A stretch of DNA of 64,000 nucleotides. Source: Burkholderiales bacterium (GTDB lineage: Bacteria > Pseudomonadota > Gammaproteobacteria > Burkholderiales > Burkholderiaceae_C). A program made the position numbers and the translations under genes. Shown here in pieces: positions 1-7,797 of the stretch. Within the stretch, counting starts at the first letter, position 1. Each line of letters begins with the position of its first letter. Below the pieces are notes generated by a model. That model searched no databases. It saw nothing but the letters and a program-made list of their open reading frames with translations, and was not told the origin of the DNA. The stretch lies in the NCBI GenBank assembly GCA_003963115.1, contig RXJQ01000010.1:62001-126000 (forward strand). The letters are read 5' to 3'.

Positions 1-126
1 GTACGTGCACCGGTGGAAACCACGCGAGTTGCCCCAACCATCCTCAAGCTTTTGGGCTTGCCTGCTGACCGACTGAAGTCGGTACAACTTGAAGGCACAC
101 GTGCTTTGCCTGGTGTGGCAGAGTAA
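1..126 (+). CDS. alkaline phosphatase family protein / phosphodiesterase, C-terminal fragment
   Basis: The open frame enters from the left edge and ends at TAA (124-126), giving 41 residues. The motif APTILKLLGL followed by LEGTRALPG resembles the C-terminal end of type I phosphodiesterase / nucleotide pyrophosphatase (alkaline phosphatase superfamily) proteins, where the last catalytic-domain helix precedes a short tail. All metal ligands lie outside the window, so the assignment rests on this tail alone. A 9-bp hairpin follows 10 nt downstream. It could equally belong to another sulfatase/phosphatase-fold enzyme. Confidence 0.55.
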   Translation, partial: VRAPVETTRVAPTILKLLGLPADRLKSVQLEGTRALPGVAE

Positions 127-136
127 GCAAGACAAA

Positions 137-167
137 GGTCAGCGCGGCACGAGCGCATGCGCTGACC
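137..167 (+). terminator. hairpin downstream of the phosphatase gene, possible terminator
   Basis: GGTCAGCGC (137-145) pairs perfectly with GCGCTGACC (159-167) across a 13-nt loop. It sits 10 nt after the stop of the partial gene, where a terminator is expected, but no T-run follows. It may act as a processing or 3'-stabilising hairpin rather than an intrinsic terminator. Confidence 0.35.
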
Positions 168-422
168 ACCTATGGTCGTGGATGGCGCGTACTTTGAATC
201 ATTGAATGCGACTTGATCGACGGTCTACCGGTTCAGGCGTAGACATGTCTTATGCAAGCTGAGGCCATCAAGGTCAGCTTTAGGACGTTGCCGACATTCG
301 GTTTCGAATCCCGTGCGGCAGCAACAAGCCTTGACTGGCCATTGACATACAAGCCATCGCCGCCTGTTTCGGGCCGGTAGCGCCATGTCTCAGACGCAGC
401 CGCCGGCTGTCGTTTCATGTCC
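168..422. other. intergenic stretch with no supported gene
   Basis: This is the gap between the phosphatase tail and the convergent LysR gene. One minus-strand open frame of 61 codons (233-418) exists, but its translation has no domain I recognise, no good ribosome-binding site and an ordinary low-complexity composition. I see no tRNA, terminator with T-run or repeat here. It may hold decayed coding sequence. Confidence 0.4.
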
Positions 423-1301
423 TCAGCCGGTCAATACCAGCGTGCCTTCGGGGTAGCGCGAGCTCATGAAGTCCACGAAAGCCTTCACCTTTGGGCTGGC
501 CAGTCGACGTGAGGTGTGCAGCACCCAAAGGTCCACCTCTCGTCCTCCGACCGATCCCCAAAGCACGAGTTCGCCGCCTTCAAGTTGCTTCCAGACGATG
601 GACTGCGGCACGAGCGTGACGCCTGCGCCCGCGATCGCGGCGTCGCGAAGCATGAGCATCGACGACAGGCGCAGCGCAGGGATGGGCTCGATGGTCAGGC
701 TGCGACCGTCGATGGCCCAGGTCTCGCCGTCGCGCAACGCATTGACGATGGCGGGCACGCGCACAGGCTTCTTGCTTGACTTGGGCATCGGGATCGAGGG
801 TGCGGCCACCACGACGAGCCGGTCCTTGGCGAAGCTGCGTCCGACAAGTGCCGTGTCCGCGCTGGGGTTGGGGCGAATCGCCACGTCGAACTGTTCTTCG
901 ACCAGGTTCACCACGCGGTCTTCGGCCACGACTTCAACGGTGACGTCCGGGTAGAGCACCCGGAAGTCGGCACAGATGCGCCCCATCGCAAGCTGAGAAA
1001 AAAGAATCGGGGCGGCGACCCGAAGCCGTCCGCTGACCTTCCCGCTGCCTTCTCGCGCCGAAGTGAACGCATCCGCCACCTCGCTCATGGGCCCCTCGGT
1101 CCGGCTGAGCAATTGCCGACCTGCTTCGGTGAGCTCCAGCCCCTTGACGCTGCGCTCGATGAGCCGCACGCCGAGCTGCTCTTCCAGGTCAGCGACGCGG
1201 CGGGACAAGGTGGCCTTGGATCGCCGGCTGGCCCGGCTGGCGCGTCCGAAGCCGCCGTGGGTCGCCACCAGATTGAAGTCGGCCAGTGCGTTCAGGTCCA
1301 T
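423..1301 (-). CDS. LysR family transcriptional regulator
   Basis: 292 aa, the usual LysR length. The N-terminal winged HTH (about residues 1-60) carries the typical pattern FGRASRASRRSKATLSRRV followed by EEQLGVRLIER. A LysR substrate-binding domain follows (about 88-290). The gene is divergent from the NmrA-like oxidoreductase at 1413 with a 111-bp shared control region that contains two small palindromes, the classic arrangement in which a LysR protein controls its divergent neighbour and itself. The ligand cannot be told from sequence. Regulation of the 1413 gene is inference from orientation. Confidence 0.9.
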   Translation of the reverse strand: MDLNALADFNLVATHGGFGRASRASRRSKATLSRRVADLEEQLGVRLIERSVKGLELTEAGRQLLSRTEGPMSEVADAFTSAREGSGKVSGRLRVAAPILFSQLAMGRICADFRVLYPDVTVEVVAEDRVVNLVEEQFDVAIRPNPSADTALVGRSFAKDRLVVVAAPSIPMPKSSKKPVRVPAIVNALRDGETWAIDGRSLTIEPIPALRLSSMLMLRDAAIAGAGVTLVPQSIVWKQLEGGELVLWGSVGGREVDLWVLHTSRRLASPKVKAFVDFMSSRYPEGTLVLTG

Positions 1302-1314
1302 GTATTCCGGTATT

Positions 1315-1339
1315 GAGACAAGGTGTCTCCATTTTGGAG
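1315..1339. promoter_or_regulatory. overlapping palindromes between lysR and the NmrA-like gene, candidate LysR operator
   Basis: GAGAC (1315-1319), 5-nt spacer, GTCTC (1325-1329) overlaps CTCCA (1327-1331), TTT, TGGAG (1335-1339). Both are perfect 5-bp inverted repeats within the 111-bp divergent gap. Paired dyads of this size are what LysR-type tetramers bind, but no single consensus can be assigned. Confidence 0.4.
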
Positions 1340-1412
1340 TCTTTGTTTATAAAGTGCAACGGCTTATCTTTCGTTCTCCTTCCCACCCACTCACCTTCTC
1401 ACGGAGTTTCAA

Positions 1413-2285
1413 ATGAGCATCCTCGTCATCGGTTCCACCGGAACCATCGGTTCTCTCGTCGTTCAAGGCCTGGCCAAGCAAGGCGCAAAAGTCAGCGCCA
1501 TGGTTCGTCAAGTTGGCAAAGCGTCGCTGCCACCCGGCGTCCAGGGTATCGCTGGCGATCTCACCGATGTCGCGACGCTGCGCAAGGCGATGGCAGGCGT
1601 TCGTACGCTGTTCCTGCTGAACGCGCTGTCGGCCGACGAACTCACTCAAGCCCTTCAGGCGTTGAACGTTGCCCGCGAGGTCGGTATCCAGCGCATCGTC
1701 TACTTGTCGGTCATCAACGCTGACCAGTACCCCGATGTCCCCCATTTCGCGAGCAAGCACACTGTTGAACGGATGATCGAGCAGTTGCAACTGCCAGCGA
1801 CGATCCTGCGCCCGGCGTATTTCATGCAGAACGACATCGCCATCCAGCCAGTCATCGAGGCTTACGGTGTCTTTCCCATGCCCATCGGCTCGAAGGGCGT
1901 GGCGATGGTCGACGCGCGAGACATCGCCGATATTGCGGTCGCAGAACTGCTGCGCCGCGACCGCACAGCCGAGCCGCTGCCGGCCCTTACGCTGGATGTC
2001 GCAGGCAATGAGGTGTTCACGGGCGAGACGGCTGCGGCCGTCTGGAGCCAGGCGCTCGGCCGCCAGATTCACTACGGCGGCAACGACGTCAATGCCTTCG
2101 AAGCCCAGCTGATCCAGAACCAGGTTCCTGCCTGGATGGCGTATGACCTGCGCCTGATGATGAACCGCATCCAGCAGGTTGGCCAGATTCCGGCCGAGGG
2201 CGCCGTTCAGCAGCTAGAGCAAATCCTGGGACACCCCATGCGGCGTTACCAGGCGTTTGTGGCCGAGCGCGTACGGAAGGCCTGA
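1413..2285 (+). CDS. NAD(P)-binding NmrA-like / atypical SDR oxidoreductase
   Basis: 290 aa with a Rossmann fold. The glycine motif GSTGTIGS places G7, G10 and G13 in the GxxGxxG pattern of NmrA/atypical short-chain dehydrogenases. The pattern RIVYLSVINA and the following FASKHTVERMI match the NmrA-like group, which includes quinone oxidoreductase QorB-like and NAD(P)-sensing proteins. The SD-like ACGGAG lies 7 nt before the ATG. Its divergent LysR partner and the amidohydrolase downstream suggest a small catabolic or redox-stress locus. The substrate is unknown. Confidence 0.85.
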   Translation: MSILVIGSTGTIGSLVVQGLAKQGAKVSAMVRQVGKASLPPGVQGIAGDLTDVATLRKAMAGVRTLFLLNALSADELTQALQALNVAREVGIQRIVYLSVINADQYPDVPHFASKHTVERMIEQLQLPATILRPAYFMQNDIAIQPVIEAYGVFPMPIGSKGVAMVDARDIADIAVAELLRRDRTAEPLPALTLDVAGNEVFTGETAAAVWSQALGRQIHYGGNDVNAFEAQLIQNQVPAWMAYDLRLMMNRIQQVGQIPAEGAVQQLEQILGHPMRRYQAFVAERVRKA

Positions 2286-2340
2286 CGGCTGGCGCGCCAG
2301 GAGGTCTCGCGCTGGTGGCCGGCAGGCCATGCCTCGTTCA

Positions 2341-2358
2341 CCCGGGTGAAAACCCGGG
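2341..2358 (+). terminator. GAAA-loop hairpin after the NmrA-like gene
   Basis: CCCGGGT (2341-2347), loop GAAA, ACCCGGG (2352-2358): a perfect 7-bp stem capped by a stable GNRA tetraloop, 55 nt after the stop codon. No T-run follows, so termination would be weak or factor-dependent. Confidence 0.4.
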
Positions 2359-2377
2359 CGCCAGCGCCTCCATTGAT

Positions 2378-2393
2378 GTGTACATTTGTACAC
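2378..2393. promoter_or_regulatory. perfect palindrome upstream of the amidohydrolase, candidate TetR operator
   Basis: GTGTAC (2378-2383), ATTT, GTACAC (2388-2393) is a perfect 6-bp inverted repeat 36 nt before the amidohydrolase start. Sites built on TGTACA half-sites are common operators of TetR-family repressors, and a TetR gene lies just downstream of the amidohydrolase at 3535-4206. Repressor binding is inference. Confidence 0.45.
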
Positions 2394-2429
2394 TTCTTGC
2401 CATTTGAGGCATTTTGAACGGAGGCATGA

Positions 2430-3527
2430 ATGACGAACGACGACCAGCGCGGCACGACGGCACGCCGCAGTCTTTTAAAGGCTACTTTGGGGCTTGGCGC
2501 CATAGCCGCCGGCGGCCTGACCCCACTGGTGGTCAAGGCGGGCACCGCACCATCACGCATTGATGTGCATGCCCATTTGATCCCTGATTTCTATCGTCAG
2601 GCACTGACCGATTACGGCGTGGCCGACGATGGCGGCATACCCCTGCCGTCCTGGTCGCCCGCTGCGGCCGTGAATTTCATGGACAAGTTCGGCATACAGA
2701 CCCAGGTGGTGTCCGTATCGGACCCTGGCTTTGCCTTTTTGCCGGACCGCAGCGCCAGGGAACAGATGGCCCGGCAAATCAACGACTACATCCGCGACGG
2801 CCTCATCAACGTCTCACCTGCTTCACAGCTGTATCGGCGATTCGGCGGCTTTGCCTCGCTACCGCTTGGGAACCCTGACGATGCCAGTGAAGTGGCTGCT
2901 GCCTGTGCCGAAGCTACGCGAGCCATCCAAACCTTGGGTCTGGACGGCATCGGTATCTTTTCAAGCTACAACGGCGTCTATCTCGGAGATCCGCGACTGG
3001 AACCGCTGATGCACACGCTCAATGAGTTGGGTGCCTATGTGTTCATCCACCCTGTTTCTCCGCCGGTACGTCCTGATCTGTCTATGGCTAAGTTCGTCCT
3101 GGACTTTCCGTTCGAGACCACGCGGGCCGTGACCAATATGCTCTACAAGGGCATCTTCTTGCGCTATCCGTTCATCCGCTGGCAGGCGGCTCATGCGGGT
3201 GGCACCATTCCCTTTCTGTCCTACCGAAGCGCCTTGCTGGCATTGAATCTGAACCCGCGCAGCAGTTCCTATTCACGGCTCTTCTACGACACCGCCTTGT
3301 CCGCTGCGCCGCCCGCCATGGCCGCTGTACGCAAGGTGACCGACGTGAGCCATATCCTGCTGGGCACGGACTACCCGTATGCAGGCATCGTCTACAGCCT
3401 CAAACTGCCTGGCGACCCCAACTCGGAGTTGAACGACAGCTTCAATGCGACGGAGCGCCTGCTTGTTGACCGAGGCAACGCGCTGGCTCAACTGCCACGG
3501 CTGGCAAAGAGACTGGGCATTGGGTGA
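2430..3527 (+). CDS. amidohydrolase family protein (ACMSD-like) with Tat-type signal
   Basis: 365 aa. The N-terminus has a twin-arginine motif ARRSLLK (R12, R13) and a hydrophobic stretch ending near residue 37, so export by Tat to the periplasm is likely. The mature part is an amidohydrolase-2 TIM barrel: metal-binding HAH (H47, H49), a histidine in the HAGGTIPF motif and the late aspartate in GTDYPYAG. The closest family known is aminocarboxymuconate-semialdehyde decarboxylase and related decarboxylases/hydrolases acting on aromatic or carboxylic substrates. GGAGG stands 7 nt before the ATG. A TetR-type palindrome lies just upstream and a TetR gene follows convergently. The substrate is unknown. 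Confidence 0.85.
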   Translation: MTNDDQRGTTARRSLLKATLGLGAIAAGGLTPLVVKAGTAPSRIDVHAHLIPDFYRQALTDYGVADDGGIPLPSWSPAAAVNFMDKFGIQTQVVSVSDPGFAFLPDRSAREQMARQINDYIRDGLINVSPASQLYRRFGGFASLPLGNPDDASEVAAACAEATRAIQTLGLDGIGIFSSYNGVYLGDPRLEPLMHTLNELGAYVFIHPVSPPVRPDLSMAKFVLDFPFETTRAVTNMLYKGIFLRYPFIRWQAAHAGGTIPFLSYRSALLALNLNPRSSSYSRLFYDTALSAAPPAMAAVRKVTDVSHILLGTDYPYAGIVYSLKLPGDPNSELNDSFNATERLLVDRGNALAQLPRLAKRLGIG

Positions 3528-3534
3528 AGCGCAA

Positions 3535-4206
3535 CTAGCTGGGCCGCCCTGATACCGCCATGGCGCCCGTCAGGCACCAGGCAAAGATGAGCTCTGCCTC
3601 AGACAGCAGGGTCTCGCGGCGCTCTGGCGCTTCAATGCAGGCCAGGCACAGCTGGAAGGTTTGCTGCAAGATGATCCGAAGGGCGAGATCCAGCTTGTCA
3701 TCAGGCAGAGGTGGCAGGTGCCCCGCGGAGCCCAAATCCTGGCGCATGTCCGCCAGGATGTCGTTGGCCCCCTGCTCGATGGCTTGTCTGGCCGGCCCCA
3801 TCGGGCCTTGTAGCTCTCGCATGGCCACGACAAACACGTCCTTGTTGGACAAGGCATGGTCAAGCAGCCATGCAACCACCGTGCGAGCAGGCAGTGCGCC
3901 GGGTGGCACCTGACCGCGCGCTCTTCGCAAGCCTTCACGGAGGTTGAGCGTGAAGTCACCAATCAACGTAGGCAACATGTCCTCCACGCTCTGAAAGTGG
4001 CGATAGATCGAGTTGTGGCTCATGCCCGCTTCTTTGGCCAGTTCGCGCAATGTCAAGCGGGCACTGCCTTCTCTGGCGATCAGATGAGCAGCGGCGTCCA
4101 GCAGCTTGCGCCGACCTTGACCGTACTCGGTCTTGAACGACGATACAGTGTGATCGGCCTTTACGGTGGCTGGGTTTCTTGCTCGAGTCAGCTTGCTTTC
4201 AGGCAT
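3535..4206 (-). CDS. TetR/AcrR family transcriptional regulator
   Basis: 223 aa. The HTH begins after a 30-residue basic leader: GRRKLLDAAAHLIAREG, LTLRELAKEAGMSHNSIYRHF is the standard TetR recognition pattern. The remainder is a helical ligand-binding domain. It is convergent with the amidohydrolase (7 nt between stops) and its 5' end faces the beta-helix gene. The most likely target is the palindrome at 2378-2393; I find no copy of that palindrome in its own promoter region. It probably represses the amidohydrolase until an inducer binds. Confidence 0.9.
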   Translation of the reverse strand: MPESKLTRARNPATVKADHTVSSFKTEYGQGRRKLLDAAAHLIAREGSARLTLRELAKEAGMSHNSIYRHFQSVEDMLPTLIGDFTLNLREGLRRARGQVPPGALPARTVVAWLLDHALSNKDVFVVAMRELQGPMGPARQAIEQGANDILADMRQDLGSAGHLPPLPDDKLDLALRIILQQTFQLCLACIEAPERRETLLSEAELIFAWCLTGAMAVSGRPS

Positions 4207-4340
4207 GCAGAAATTCTAAGCTCAGGCATCAGCGCCTTGTCTGCATCGTTCATGAGCTTGTCTCGGACGCTACAGTGCTCAAACCCTTGTTCGCGCCAAC
4301 CCAGGACAAGCCCTTGCCTATCCCCACCCTTCCCTCTTTG

Positions 4341-5897
4341 ATGCTTGTGCTGGCCATCGCCGTGAGCGCATGCCCGCCTGCCCGCGCGGCGTCCCCTGCA
4401 AGCCCTGCCACATCCGCAGACTGGCCCCCGCCGCCCAAGCTCTCGCCCCCCAACGCCTGCGCCGGCAGGCTGACTGGCAGCCACGCCACCTTCGACGTTG
4501 GCCCGGGCAAGAAGTACACCGAACTCACCGACGTCCCGTGGCTGGACCTGCAAGCCGGCGACGTGGTCAACATCCACTTCCGCAGCGAGCCCTATCGCAC
4601 CAAATTCGGCCTGCGCGCCCAGGGGACAGCCGATGCACCGGTTGTCATCAACGGTGTCACCGACGACAAGTGCCAACGCCCCACCCTCTCTGGCGACAGC
4701 GCCGTCACCGCCAAGGACATGCGCATGTCGGGCTTCGGCAAGGTCATCGAAGACGCCGGCCTCATCCTGATCTACAAGCTGCCCAATGACCCGCTGGAGA
4801 CCTACACGCCACGGCACATCGTCATCCAGAACCTCAAGCTGACAGGGGCCAACCGCAAGAACCGCTTCTACAACATGGCGGGTGTGCCGCAGAACTACGG
4901 CAACTTCTCCGCAGGCATCTACGCCGTGCGCGTGCACGACCTGACGGTGGAGAACTGCGAGATCACCGGCAATGGCCTGGGCGTGTTCACCAACACCAAG
5001 GGCGACTCGCCGGGCGAATACAGTGCCAACGTCATCATCCGGCGCAACCTGCTCTACCTCAATGGCAACCCAGACCGCTACACCGAGCACAACCTCTATG
5101 TGCAGGCCAGGCGTGCTTTGTACGAAGGCAACTTCATCGGGCAGGCCTATGGCGGCTCCTCCTTGAAAGACCGCAGCAGCGCGCCCGTGATCCGCTACAA
5201 CAAGATCCTGGCCAGTGCGCGTGCGCTGGACCTGGTCGAGACGGAAGAAGAGGTCTATAAAAATCTGCAGCCCGACCCGCTCTACCCTTATGCCTGGGTC
5301 TACGGCAACATTTTCATCAACGACAGTGCGGCGCCGGCGGGCTTTTCCGTCAACCTGGTGCATTGGGGCTTTGACAACACCATCGAGCGAGGCCACAACG
5401 GCACGCTGTTTTTCTATCACAACACGGTGATCAGCAAGGTGGCGCAAAAGGCCTTCTGGTACGTGGTGCCCTTTCAGATCGGGCGCGACGACATGGCCCC
5501 AGCCGGCGCCACGGTGGAGGCTGCGTCCAATGTGTTCTGGCAGCAGGCCGATACGGAGTGGCGCTTTCTGAGCCAGGCCGGCACCTTGAAGTTCACCGGC
5601 ACGAACTACGTGCCAACGGGCTGGTACCCGACCAACCCCACGCTGAAGGCCGATGTGCGCAAGGAGCGCGCGAGCTTGCTGACCGGCAAGGACCCGAAGC
5701 TGGCGGCAGACGGCACACCAAGGCCAGGCTCACCCGTGCTCGATCAGCCCGACCAAGGCCCGAGCTTCACGCCGCCAGGCGCCATTGGGGAGAACCTGCT
5801 GGTGCAGCACCAGTACAAGGATGGCGTGGGCATCGTGCCCCGGCCGGCCTCAGCCAAACCGGGGCGTGCAGCCTTGGGGGCACTGGCGGGGCCTTGA
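4341..5897 (+). CDS. secreted right-handed parallel beta-helix protein
   Basis: 518 aa from the ATG at 4341. The start is followed by a hydrophobic segment and a signal-peptidase-like site after PPARA (residue 16), so the product is exported. The body (about residues 120-420) has the Asn- and hydrophobic-rich rungs of pectate-lyase-like beta-helices, such as HIVIQNLKLTG, LTVENCEITGNGLGVF and NVIIRRNLLYLNGN. The frame stays open upstream to 4179, with an in-frame GTG at 4275 that would give a longer, positively charged leader. A start before 4206 would overlap the divergent TetR gene. No catalytic residues of a known polysaccharide lyase can be assigned; a carbohydrate-active or surface role is a guess. 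Confidence 0.7.
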   Translation: MLVLAIAVSACPPARAASPASPATSADWPPPPKLSPPNACAGRLTGSHATFDVGPGKKYTELTDVPWLDLQAGDVVNIHFRSEPYRTKFGLRAQGTADAPVVINGVTDDKCQRPTLSGDSAVTAKDMRMSGFGKVIEDAGLILIYKLPNDPLETYTPRHIVIQNLKLTGANRKNRFYNMAGVPQNYGNFSAGIYAVRVHDLTVENCEITGNGLGVFTNTKGDSPGEYSANVIIRRNLLYLNGNPDRYTEHNLYVQARRALYEGNFIGQAYGGSSLKDRSSAPVIRYNKILASARALDLVETEEEVYKNLQPDPLYPYAWVYGNIFINDSAAPAGFSVNLVHWGFDNTIERGHNGTLFFYHNTVISKVAQKAFWYVVPFQIGRDDMAPAGATVEAASNVFWQQADTEWRFLSQAGTLKFTGTNYVPTGWYPTNPTLKADVRKERASLLTGKDPKLAADGTPRPGSPVLDQPDQGPSFTPPGAIGENLLVQHQYKDGVGIVPRPASAKPGRAALGALAGP

Positions 5898-5918
5898 ATG
5901 GAGGCCCAGCCGCATGCA

Positions 5919-7778
5919 TCAACGTTTGCGCACCGGCATGAGGTCGGTGCAGGAGCCATGTGCGGCTTCTGCGGCCAGGCCCACGCTTTCACCCAGGGTT
6001 GGATGTGGGTGGATGGTGCGGCCGATATCGACCTCGTCGGCACCCATCTCGATGGCCAGGGCGATCTCGCTGATGAGATCACCCGCATGCGTGCCCACGA
6101 TGCCGCCACCCACGATGCGGTGCCCACCTTCTGGACTGGCATCGAACAGCAGCTTGGTGAAGCCCTCGGATCGGCCATTGGCCAGCGCGCGGCCCGAAGC
6201 CCCCCAGGGAAAGAGCCCCTTGGTGATGGCCTTGCCTTGTGCCTTGGCCTGGTCTTCCGTCAGACCGACCCAGGCGATCTCGGGGTCGGTGTAGGCCACG
6301 CTCGGGATCACCAGCGGGTCGAATGTTTCGCTGGCCAGGGCCTTGTCACCCAGCAACTCGCCCGCGATCACTTCGGCGGCCACATGGCCCTCGTGCACGG
6401 CCTTGTGCGCCAGCATGGGCTGCCCCACGATGTCACCGATGGCAAACAGGCTGGGCACATTGCTGCGCATCTGGCTGTCCACGGGGATGAAGCCTCGCTC
6501 GTTCACGTTGAGCCCGACCTTGTCAGCACCGATCTTGCGGCCATTGGGGCTGCGGCCCACGGACTGCAACACCAGGTCATAGACCTCTGGCGCAGGGGCA
6601 TCGACACCGGGCTTGGCCGATTCGAAGCTCACCTTGATGCCTTGCGGTGTGGCCTCGGCTGCCACGGTCCTGGTGGCCAGCATGACGCGGTCGAAGCGCT
6701 TGGCATTGAACTTCTGCCAGACGCTCACCAGATCGCGGTCCGTGCCAGGCATGAGCGTGTCGCTCATCTCGACCACATCGATCTTGGTCCCGGCCTGGGC
6801 ACCCAGGCTGGAGTAGACCGTGCCCATTTCCAAGCCGATGATGCCGCCGCCGATCACCAGCATCTTTTTGGGCAGCGAAGGCAAGGTCAGCGCGCCGGTG
6901 GAATCCATGATGCGCGGGTCATCGGGCAGGAAGGGCAAGCGCACAGCCTGCGAGCCCGCCGCGATGATGGCGCGTTTGAAACTCAGCGTGCGTGTCTCGC
7001 CGGTCTTCTCCTGTCCCGTACCCGTGGTCAATTCGATCTGCACCTGATGTGCCCCGACCAGGGTGCCGTAGCCACGCACGACCTCGACCTTGCGGGCCTT
7101 GGCCATGCCGGCGAGACCGGTGGTGAGCTTGCGGGTAACGCCGCTCTTGTGCGCACGCAGCTTGTCCAGTTCGAGCTTGGGCGCACCAAAGCTCACGCCC
7201 AGCGCATCGAAGTGCTGGACCTCGTCCATGACGGCGGCCACGTGCAGCAATGCCTTGGACGGGATGCAGCCCACATTGAGGCACACGCCGCCGAGCTCGG
7301 CATAGCGCTCCACCAGGATCACCTTGAGCCCCAGGTCGGCGGCGCGGAAGGCCGCGCTGTAGCCGCCAGGGCCACCACCGAGCACGAGCACGTCGCAATC
7401 GGTGTCGGCGGGCGCGTTGACCGCAGCTGGTGTGATCGATGTTGCAGATGCAGCCGCGACGGCAGGTGCCGATGCGGGCGCTGGTGTCGGTGCGCTGGCT
7501 GGAGCAGGTACCGGAGCCGACGCGGATGGCGCATCCTCAGCCGCTGCCTCCAGCGTCAGGATCACCTGCCCCTGACCGACCCGGTCGCCCAGCTTCACCT
7601 TGATCTCGCCGACCACCCCAGCTTGCGGCGAAGGCACTTCCATGGAGGCCTTGTCCGACTCCAGCGTGATCAGGCTTTGTTCTGCGGCAATGGTCTGCCC
7701 GGGTTTGACCAGGATCTCGATGACGGCCGCGTCTGTGATGTCCCCGATGTCGGGAACGGGAATGTTGATCAATGCCAT
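5919..7778 (-). CDS. lpdA: dihydrolipoyl dehydrogenase (E3) of pyruvate dehydrogenase, with N-terminal lipoyl domain
   Basis: 619 aa. Residues 1-80 form a lipoyl domain with the lipoylated lysine K43 in ESDKASMEVP. An Ala/Pro/Ser-rich hinge (about 85-130) leads to a complete FAD/NAD disulfide oxidoreductase with GGGPGGY and the redox pair in GGVCLNVGC. The enzyme reoxidises dihydrolipoyl groups of E2, reducing NAD. Lipoyl-fused E3s are known from Neisseria (P64K) and Ralstonia PDH clusters. The ATG at 7778 is chosen because it begins the lipoyl domain; the frame extends 34 codons upstream into aceF. Last gene of aceE-aceF-lpdA. A second E3 without the lipoyl arm serves the 2-oxoglutarate complex at 45417. 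Confidence 0.95.
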   Translation of the reverse strand: MALINIPVPDIGDITDAAVIEILVKPGQTIAAEQSLITLESDKASMEVPSPQAGVVGEIKVKLGDRVGQGQVILTLEAAAEDAPSASAPVPAPASAPTPAPASAPAVAAASATSITPAAVNAPADTDCDVLVLGGGPGGYSAAFRAADLGLKVILVERYAELGGVCLNVGCIPSKALLHVAAVMDEVQHFDALGVSFGAPKLELDKLRAHKSGVTRKLTTGLAGMAKARKVEVVRGYGTLVGAHQVQIELTTGTGQEKTGETRTLSFKRAIIAAGSQAVRLPFLPDDPRIMDSTGALTLPSLPKKMLVIGGGIIGLEMGTVYSSLGAQAGTKIDVVEMSDTLMPGTDRDLVSVWQKFNAKRFDRVMLATRTVAAEATPQGIKVSFESAKPGVDAPAPEVYDLVLQSVGRSPNGRKIGADKVGLNVNERGFIPVDSQMRSNVPSLFAIGDIVGQPMLAHKAVHEGHVAAEVIAGELLGDKALASETFDPLVIPSVAYTDPEIAWVGLTEDQAKAQGKAITKGLFPWGASGRALANGRSEGFTKLLFDASPEGGHRIVGGGIVGTHAGDLISEIALAIEMGADEVDIGRTIHPHPTLGESVGLAAEAAHGSCTDLMPVRKR

Positions 7779-7797
7779 GTGCTTGTGCTCCCGTCCC

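Noticed and set aside
233-418. Minus-strand open frame of 61 codons before lysR
   Set aside because: No domain, no convincing ribosome-binding site and no conserved context; kept as intergenic.
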